Under the pieces are notes generated by a model. That model searched no databases, was not told the origin of the DNA, and saw only the letters and a program-made list of their open reading frames with translations. The translations under genes and the position numbers were made by a program. From an uncultured Porphyromonadaceae bacterium (GTDB lineage Bacteria > Bacteroidota > Bacteroidia > Bacteroidales > Muribaculaceae), in assembly GCA_937901905.1 (NCBI GenBank), contig CALDIF010000004.1, positions 1-28,482 of the forward strand: DNA of 28,482 bases, written 5' to 3'. Positions 23,931 through 28,482 of this stretch are shown piece by piece (positions within the stretch are counted from its first letter, which is position 1; every line of letters starts with the position of its first letter).

Positions 23931-25553
23931 TCAATCGGCAATGTGAGCGAGGATATATGCCAAAATCACATTCACATCAGCCACATTGACGAGGTCATCG
24001 CTGTTCACGTCATACTTCTTGGCTCCGTCACCGTCGGGGTGTAACAGAATTTCGGCAGTAACGACATTGACATCTGCCACATTGACGGCACCGTCACCGT
24101 TCACGTCGAACTTATTTCCCCACACGATAGTTACAAAACCGTCTCGCGTGCCGTTAACCTCGGCAAGTGCCAAATAAGCCGTGTTGGCAGGCAACTGCAC
24201 TCCATCGGCTTCGGGACCGATGAAACGGAACACCTCGGCAAACTTGTCTTCAAGCAAGACAAAATTGAGCAGTCTCCAGTGCTGTTGTTCATCTTCCTCA
24301 TCGAAATCATATGCCATTACACCGGAACTCACGACAGTAGGCACCGTAGCAGGCACCAACAAGTTATCTGTCAAGAAGTCATCGTAGGGTTCATCAAGTT
24401 CATTCCCGATGAGCGCTGTCATCGTGTAACTTTGTCGTGCGGTTCCTTTCAACAAAACACCCACTCCGGCAGGAATGGTTGACGAGGTCAGTTTGACGGC
24501 ATTAACGGTTTCGGCTTCTTCATTATAATCGGTACAAACAAACGCTTCGAGCCCGACAGGAATGGCAATCGGCTCATCGGCACTAAAGACTGTAAATCCG
24601 GTGGGCGGAATGGTCACAGTATACTCGCTGTGATGACGACGCAGGTAGCCACCGGCTCCATAGTGAGCACGTGTCTTGTCGTATGAGGACGCTTTGTAGT
24701 GTGTGCCGTCCTCGCCCACCAAGTTGTAACAATCGAGGAACATCATGTCAGAAGCATCCACCGCATCGGTGTTCCACTGCTCGCTCACGAAGATGCTCTC
24801 CAACGTGGAACAGGAGGCAAACATGCCGTTCATGTCGGTTACCTTGCGGGTGTCGAAGCCACTGAGGTCAAGCGAACTCAGGTTGCGGCACTGGTAGAAC
24901 ATGGCACGCATGTCGGTCGCCTCGGAGGTGTCAAGGTATTCCAGGCCATCAATCAGGCGCAAGGCGTTGCAGCGGTAGAACCATGCCGCAGTGCTCACCG
25001 ACTTGACCGAAGCGAACGACGAATCAATGATAACCGAAGTGACATCGTTGACGTTGCCTCCGATGAGCCAATCGGGTATGATACCCTTCTCGCCCACTGT
25101 CACGCGCTCACCCGTCGCGACACGTGTCGCCTTGCGGAAGCCCGTCGTGCCAGGCGCGGAGAACATTCCGCCCCGGACAACCGGCGTGGTGGTCACGTAG
25201 AAGTGCAGCGAGGAGGTCTCGGCGCAGAACACGGTGGCGGGCGTGGGGTCAATCACGCGGTCGGTGCCGTGACGCAGATAACCGCCCGTGCCGTAATGGG
25301 CGTGAGTCTCGCCGATTTCATCATCGTTGTAGGTCGTGCCGTCCTCGCCGACAATCGCCTCGCAGTTCTCGAACATGAAGCCGTCGTCCTCGACAAACGC
25401 AGTCGTCCATGTGGAACTGACGTACACGCTCTTGAGGGCGGTGCAATCGCTGAACATGCCGAGCATCGTTGTCACCTTGGACGTGACAAACGTGCTCAAG
25501 TCAAGTTCGGTGACACTCGAACATTTTGAGAATAAGTATTGCACGTCGGTCAC
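23931..25553 (-). CDS. BspA-family (DUF285) surface protein with C-terminal dockerin, 5'-truncated
   Basis: About 540 codons of a repeat surface protein, with no signal peptide and no ATG start (first usable codon GTG 25553, stop at 25571). It opens in the middle of a DUF285/BspA repeat (TDVQYLFSKCSSVTELDLS). Two blocks of such repeats each end with the cap IVGEDGTTY...AHYG.GGYLR and LVGEDGTHY...AHYGAGGYLR. A beta-rich domain (about 315-480) follows, then a dockerin-like module (482-540) with two calcium-loop repeats, DVNGDGAVNVADVNVV and DVNSDDLVNVADVNVI. BspA-type proteins bind host or matrix molecules; dockerins normally pair with cohesins, none of which is seen here. It is joined head to head with the plus-strand BspA gene, and both lack their 5' ends, so this copy is likely non-functional or the product of a misjoin. 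Confidence 0.7.
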   Translation of the reverse strand: MTDVQYLFSKCSSVTELDLSTFVTSKVTTMLGMFSDCTALKSVYVSSTWTTAFVEDDGFMFENCEAIVGEDGTTYNDDEIGETHAHYGTGGYLRHGTDRVIDPTPATVFCAETSSLHFYVTTTPVVRGGMFSAPGTTGFRKATRVATGERVTVGEKGIIPDWLIGGNVNDVTSVIIDSSFASVKSVSTAAWFYRCNALRLIDGLEYLDTSEATDMRAMFYQCRNLSSLDLSGFDTRKVTDMNGMFASCSTLESIFVSEQWNTDAVDASDMMFLDCYNLVGEDGTHYKASSYDKTRAHYGAGGYLRRHHSEYTVTIPPTGFTVFSADEPIAIPVGLEAFVCTDYNEEAETVNAVKLTSSTIPAGVGVLLKGTARQSYTMTALIGNELDEPYDDFLTDNLLVPATVPTVVSSGVMAYDFDEEDEQQHWRLLNFVLLEDKFAEVFRFIGPEADGVQLPANTAYLALAEVNGTRDGFVTIVWGNKFDVNGDGAVNVADVNVVTAEILLHPDGDGAKKYDVNSDDLVNVADVNVILAYILAHIAD

Positions 25554-25563
25554 CGAGCCGAGG
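25546..25563. other. Junction of two opposite-facing BspA gene fragments
   Basis: To the left, minus-strand coding similarity to BspA repeats runs up to about 25556; to the right, plus-strand coding similarity starts by about 25564 (GTYEGPSW). The junction contains the near-palindrome TCGGTCACCGA (25546-25556). The in-frame sequence of the plus gene left of this point is only antisense of the minus gene. A deletion, fold-back rearrangement or assembly error would each give this picture. Confidence 0.6.
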
Positions 25564-27312
25564 GGTACCTATGAGGGACCGTCGTGGGCAAGTACCTTGT
25601 CGTATCGTGCCACAGCGGTGAAGATCCTGCCGTCGTTCGCCGCCGTCAAGCCCACGAGCACCAACAACTGGTTCGCGATGTACTATCTGGAGACGCTCGA
25701 CGGCATCGAGTATCTCGACACGAGCGAGGTGACCGACATGTACGGCATGTTCTCGGATGCCCAACAACTCACCACAATCGACGTGAGCCGGTTTGACACG
25801 CGCAACGTGACAAACATGGGATATATGTTCTCGTCCTGCATCAACACGACTCAAATCATCGGCATCGAGAACTTCGACACCGGCAATGTGACAAACATGG
25901 GCGGCTTGTTCTACGGCTGCAACTCGCTGGAGAGCCTTGACGTGAGCCGCTGGAACACCGCCCACTCCGTGCGCATGATCGAAATGTTCGCCGGCTGCCA
26001 CAAGATACCGAGCCTCGACCTGCGCGGTTGGGACACCTCCAACGTGACCACCACCGGCGCGATGTTCAGCTCTTGTATTGCACTCGATGAAATCCTCGGC
26101 ATCGAGGACCTCGACTTGGCGAGCAATACCTATTTCTCCTATATGTTCGCCGGCTGCGAGTCACTGACTTCGCTCGACTTGAGCGGCTGGGACACATCGA
26201 GCGGCATGGCGTCCAACAACATGTTTGACAACTGCACGGCTCTGACCGGTCTCAACGTCTCCGGCTGGGACTTCTCGAGCGTGGACAGCGGCACAAGCTA
26301 CTACGCCGACTTCTACCGCATGTTCGCCGACTGCACGAGCCTGGGCAGCCTTGACCTGAATTCATGGAGCACTTCGACCGTGAAGAACGTCTCGCAGATG
26401 TTCAACGGCTGCACCGGCTTGCAAGCAGTCTTCATCGGCGATGGGTGGGACATGAGTAATGTCACCGACTCCGACAGTATGTTCTACAACTGCAACGCCA
26501 TCGTCGGCCAGGACGGCACCACCTATGACGAGACCAACATCGATGTCTCCGTGGCACACGCCGACGAGGGCGGCTACCTGCGCAGTGAGACACCGTTCGA
26601 CGTGTACACGCTCGCCACGGTACTCTCCCTCGACGAGGACGTTGAGTACCACGTGGGTAATGCCCTGCGCGTGGTCAAAATCACCGATGACAAGCAACAC
26701 GCTTTTGTCACCGACAAGGCAGGCACATGGGCGCGCCTCGACATGGACGCAACGGGCCTCACCGAGGGCGACGCACTGGTTTCCACCGTAGCCACGCTCG
26801 ACAACGGTACGACAGCACCGGCACTGCGCTCGGTAACGGCGACCGTTACGGGCGACATCATCGATGTCACCGGCTTGATAGCCTCTATTGACCTTGCCGA
26901 GGGCTTTGAGATGCCTGTCGCAAACGCTGTTGTCAATGTCACAGGCTGGTACTTCGACGGAATCCTGCGTGGCTGGTCTGATAACAAAGGACAGAGCCTC
27001 ACACTCGCCACTGACTATGCCGACAATACCGCATTCGAAGACGGCAAGAAGTATACCGTCACCGTTGCTGTCGAACTTAAAGAGCCGTGGAGCGGCGCAC
27101 CGCGCCGTGCCCGTTCGAGTTACGACTACGACTTCCAAAACCTCATCGGGCAAGTAATTACAGTTGATGCCGTGATTGAAACCGGTGTCAGTGACTTGAA
27201 TGTAGATACTACGGATAACGATGTGACCTATGACTTACAAGGTCGCCAAGTGAGAGACACCTCACAACCGGGCATCTACATTCGCAACGGTAAGAAATTC
27301 ATAGTCCGCTAA
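25558..27312 (+). CDS. BspA-family (DUF285) surface protein with T9SS-type tail, 5'-truncated
   Basis: About 584 codons from the junction to the stop. The open frame continues left to 25336, but that part is antisense of the neighbouring gene; the first in-frame ATG after the junction is 25678. There is no signal peptide. The segment ILPSFAAVKPTSTNNWF then LDGIEYLDTSEVTDMYGMF matches IIDSSFASVKSVSTAAWF then IDGLEYLDTSEATDMRAMF of the minus-strand gene, so the two are homologues. Eight or so DUF285 repeats (LDLSGWDTS..., MF.GC..L) run to about 26480 and end in the cap IVGQDGTTY. Then come a beta-rich region and a C-terminal tail (DVTYDLQGRQV, then GIYIRNGKKFIVR) typical of T9SS sorting. The repeat part is clearly richer in G+C by eye than the tail and most neighbours. 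A complete copy would be secreted and surface-anchored through PorU; as it stands it lacks an export signal. Confidence 0.7.
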   Translation, partial: PRGTYEGPSWASTLSYRATAVKILPSFAAVKPTSTNNWFAMYYLETLDGIEYLDTSEVTDMYGMFSDAQQLTTIDVSRFDTRNVTNMGYMFSSCINTTQIIGIENFDTGNVTNMGGLFYGCNSLESLDVSRWNTAHSVRMIEMFAGCHKIPSLDLRGWDTSNVTTTGAMFSSCIALDEILGIEDLDLASNTYFSYMFAGCESLTSLDLSGWDTSSGMASNNMFDNCTALTGLNVSGWDFSSVDSGTSYYADFYRMFADCTSLGSLDLNSWSTSTVKNVSQMFNGCTGLQAVFIGDGWDMSNVTDSDSMFYNCNAIVGQDGTTYDETNIDVSVAHADEGGYLRSETPFDVYTLATVLSLDEDVEYHVGNALRVVKITDDKQHAFVTDKAGTWARLDMDATGLTEGDALVSTVATLDNGTTAPALRSVTATVTGDIIDVTGLIASIDLAEGFEMPVANAVVNVTGWYFDGILRGWSDNKGQSLTLATDYADNTAFEDGKKYTVTVAVELKEPWSGAPRRARSSYDYDFQNLIGQVITVDAVIETGVSDLNVDTTDNDVTYDLQGRQVRDTSQPGIYIRNGKKFIVR

Positions 27313-27329
27313 TCGGTTTCCACATTTTT

Positions 27330-27371
27330 AAAAGGGTGAGTCATAACCAAATTATGGCTCACCCTTTTTTT
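27330..27371 (+). terminator. Terminator after the plus-strand BspA gene
   Basis: AAAAGGGTGAGTCATAA (27330-27346) pairs with TTATGGCTCACCCTTTT (27352-27368), 17 bp with one G-U pair, followed by T to 27371. It is a textbook intrinsic terminator 17 nt past the stop. Confidence 0.88.
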
Positions 27372-27457
27372 GCGACCTGTTTTCTCGTAAATCAACGTAA
27401 ATCGCATCGACCGTGAGGGCGAGACACCTATGTAACCCCATTTGGAGTGCGACTAAA

Positions 27458-27487
27458 GAGGGTGTGCCGGAATTTTGACACACCCTC
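27458..27487 (-). terminator. Hairpin after the Rpn-family gene
   Basis: GAGGGTGTG (27458-27466) pairs with CACACCCTC (27479-27487), 9 bp with a 12-nt loop, 24 nt past the stop at 27512 on the minus strand and followed there by TTTAG. Probable terminator. Confidence 0.55.
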
Positions 27488-27511
27488 CTACATTCACCTG
27501 ATATCTCACGG

Positions 27512-28432
27512 TTACTTTGCGCCTACATCTATGCCGGTCAACTTCTTAATCAAATCGATAGGCAATCCTTCGACCTGCATACGCATAGCAATTGCTTGTT
27601 GAGCAGTCGCTTCACCCTCGGCTCGACCTTCGGCTCGACCCTCGGCTCGACCTTTTGCTTCACCCTCGGCTCGACCTTTTGCCTCACCTTCGGCGAGTCC
27701 TTCGGCACGTCCCATGTCGTAACGACGGTTATACGCATTGATAATCGTCTTCTCGACACTCACATCGTCCCAAAACTTGTCGTAGCCCGCCATCTCGGCC
27801 GGTGTGAATGCTGACTCCTCCACTATCTCAATAGCACGGTTCACATTGGGGTCGTCGAGCATCTCCTGAGGCACAACAAGAGTATTCTCGTTAATCTCGG
27901 TGAGAAAACGCAACCACAACACCATCATCTTTTTCTCTGAAATAGTGTGAGGCTTGAACTTGGGCAACTCTACAAACACAAGATGTAGACCCTCTATCAC
28001 ACGGTCGGTATACTTTTCATGAACCAAGCGATAATAGTGGTAGAACTCATCGATGTCCCGCTCGAAGATATCATTGACTATATTGAGCGAATAGACCGGA
28101 TGGAGCAAATCATAGTCCTCGCCTTTCCCCAATTGATTCACATAGGCTTTGGCAGCATTGAACACAACACGGCGTTTGAACTCGGTAGTCCACGACATCT
28201 GCATCTCGACAATAAACCGGCGACCGACACGATCCCTGCACTTTACATCGACGATGCTATTCTTGCCGGTGGGCGTGCGAGGCGCCTGCTCCGGTGCCAA
28301 ATATTCAATGGACCGGATTTCTTCATCGGGTTCCAATGGCAACAGTGCGTTCAGCAGACTGATTACCAAGTCGGGGTGCTCACCGAATATTTTCTTGAAG
28401 GTCAAGTCGGCCTTCGGATCCAGATATCTCAT
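27512..28432 (-). CDS. Rpn-family recombination-promoting nuclease / PD-(D/E)XK transposase-like protein
   Basis: A 306-residue protein of the Rpn (PF12784/TIGR01784-type) group, DNA nucleases of the PD-(D/E)XK fold that raise RecA-independent recombination in E. coli and are sometimes listed as putative transposases. The N-terminus MRYLDPKADLTFKKIFGEHPDLVISLLNALL is the family hallmark. The catalytic core is visible as Asp62 (NSIVDVKC) and Glu76-x-Gln78 (RRFIVEMQM). After the nuclease domain comes a tail (about 237-275) of AEG/AKG tetrapeptide repeats (GRAEGLAEGEAKGRAEGE), also typical of the family, and a short C-terminal helix. No terminal inverted repeats or target duplications are seen, so I do not call a mobile element. 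A -7 box lies just upstream. Confidence 0.88.
   Translation of the reverse strand: MRYLDPKADLTFKKIFGEHPDLVISLLNALLPLEPDEEIRSIEYLAPEQAPRTPTGKNSIVDVKCRDRVGRRFIVEMQMSWTTEFKRRVVFNAAKAYVNQLGKGEDYDLLHPVYSLNIVNDIFERDIDEFYHYYRLVHEKYTDRVIEGLHLVFVELPKFKPHTISEKKMMVLWLRFLTEINENTLVVPQEMLDDPNVNRAIEIVEESAFTPAEMAGYDKFWDDVSVEKTIINAYNRRYDMGRAEGLAEGEAKGRAEGEAKGRAEGRAEGRAEGEATAQQAIAMRMQVEGLPIDLIKKLTGIDVGAK
27606..27716. repeat. 12-bp tandem repeats in the Rpn-family gene
   Basis: The plus strand has about nine degenerate units of the form CTCGGCTCGACC, CTTCGGCTCGAC or CCTTTTGCTTCA, coding for the AEGE/AKGR repeats on the minus strand. Unit length is a multiple of three, so gain or loss keeps the frame. Confidence 0.8.
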
Positions 28433-28463
28433 GACTTTATCGGTTAAGGGGGTTACTCTACCG

Positions 28464-28471
28464 CAAAGTTA
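28464..28471 (-). promoter_or_regulatory. -7 box of the Rpn-family gene
   Basis: TAACTTTG on the minus strand (28471-28464), 31 nt before ATG 28432. The -33 box would fall beyond the window end, so only half the promoter can be seen. Confidence 0.55.
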
Positions 28472-28482
28472 CAACAATTATC

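Noticed and set aside
25336..25557. N-terminal extension of the plus-strand BspA gene
   Set aside because: These 74 codons are exactly antisense to BspA repeats of the minus-strand gene and show no BspA pattern themselves.
27512..28432. Rpn-family gene as part of an insertion sequence
   Set aside because: No terminal inverted repeats or target-site duplications are visible, and the gene has ordinary promoter and terminator signals.

Overview
The window reads as a chromosomal segment of a gut-type member of the Bacteroidales. The evidence is: Bacteroidota-style promoters (-33 TTTG or TTG, a 19-21 nt spacer, -7 TAnnTTTG) in front of several genes, near-absence of Shine-Dalgarno sequences, type IX secretion (T9SS) proteins, a DUF4827 lipoprotein next to glmM, and BspA-type surface proteins. 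A Muribaculaceae-like source is plausible but is inference. I see no rRNA, tRNA, CRISPR array or insertion sequence.

Layout: (1) 1-645 holds the first 29 codons of an unknown gene leaving the left edge, then a non-coding stretch with an orphan promoter running into two perfect hairpins (possible small RNA, or terminators of the next gene). (2) 646-8874, minus strand, is a compact operon transcribed right to left: PorU-like C25 peptidase A, the redox repressor Rex, a decayed-looking fumarylacetoacetate-hydrolase-like protein, and PorU-like peptidase B. (3) 9059-11182, minus, is a secreted subtilisin-like protease with a T9SS-type tail. (4) 11316-14689, plus, carries a DHH phosphoesterase, a DUF4827 lipoprotein and GlmM. 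(5) 14813-19157, minus, carries PhoH, a possible 37-residue protein with its own promoter, an OMPP1/FadL-type barrel, and a Tyr/Trp/Gly-rich exported protein with an unusually strong Shine-Dalgarno site. (6) 19333-21795, minus, is argS-trmN6; it diverges from tpiA-SPOR-folE (21926-23859, plus) through a promoter region with mirror symmetry. (7) 23931-27312 holds two BspA-family surface-protein genes joined head to head, both missing their 5' ends. (8) 27512-28432, minus, is an Rpn-family nuclease with a repeat tail.

How they fit together: two PorU-type sortase-like proteases lie beside candidate T9SS cargo (the S8 protease and one BspA protein end in sorting-type tails). The rest is housekeeping: tRNA charging and modification, glycolysis, pterin synthesis, amino-sugar synthesis and RNA turnover. 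The points most worth a second look are the head-to-head BspA junction, the symmetric argS/tpiA promoter, the doubled PorU around rex, the orphan promoter with twin hairpins, and the small gene upstream of phoH.
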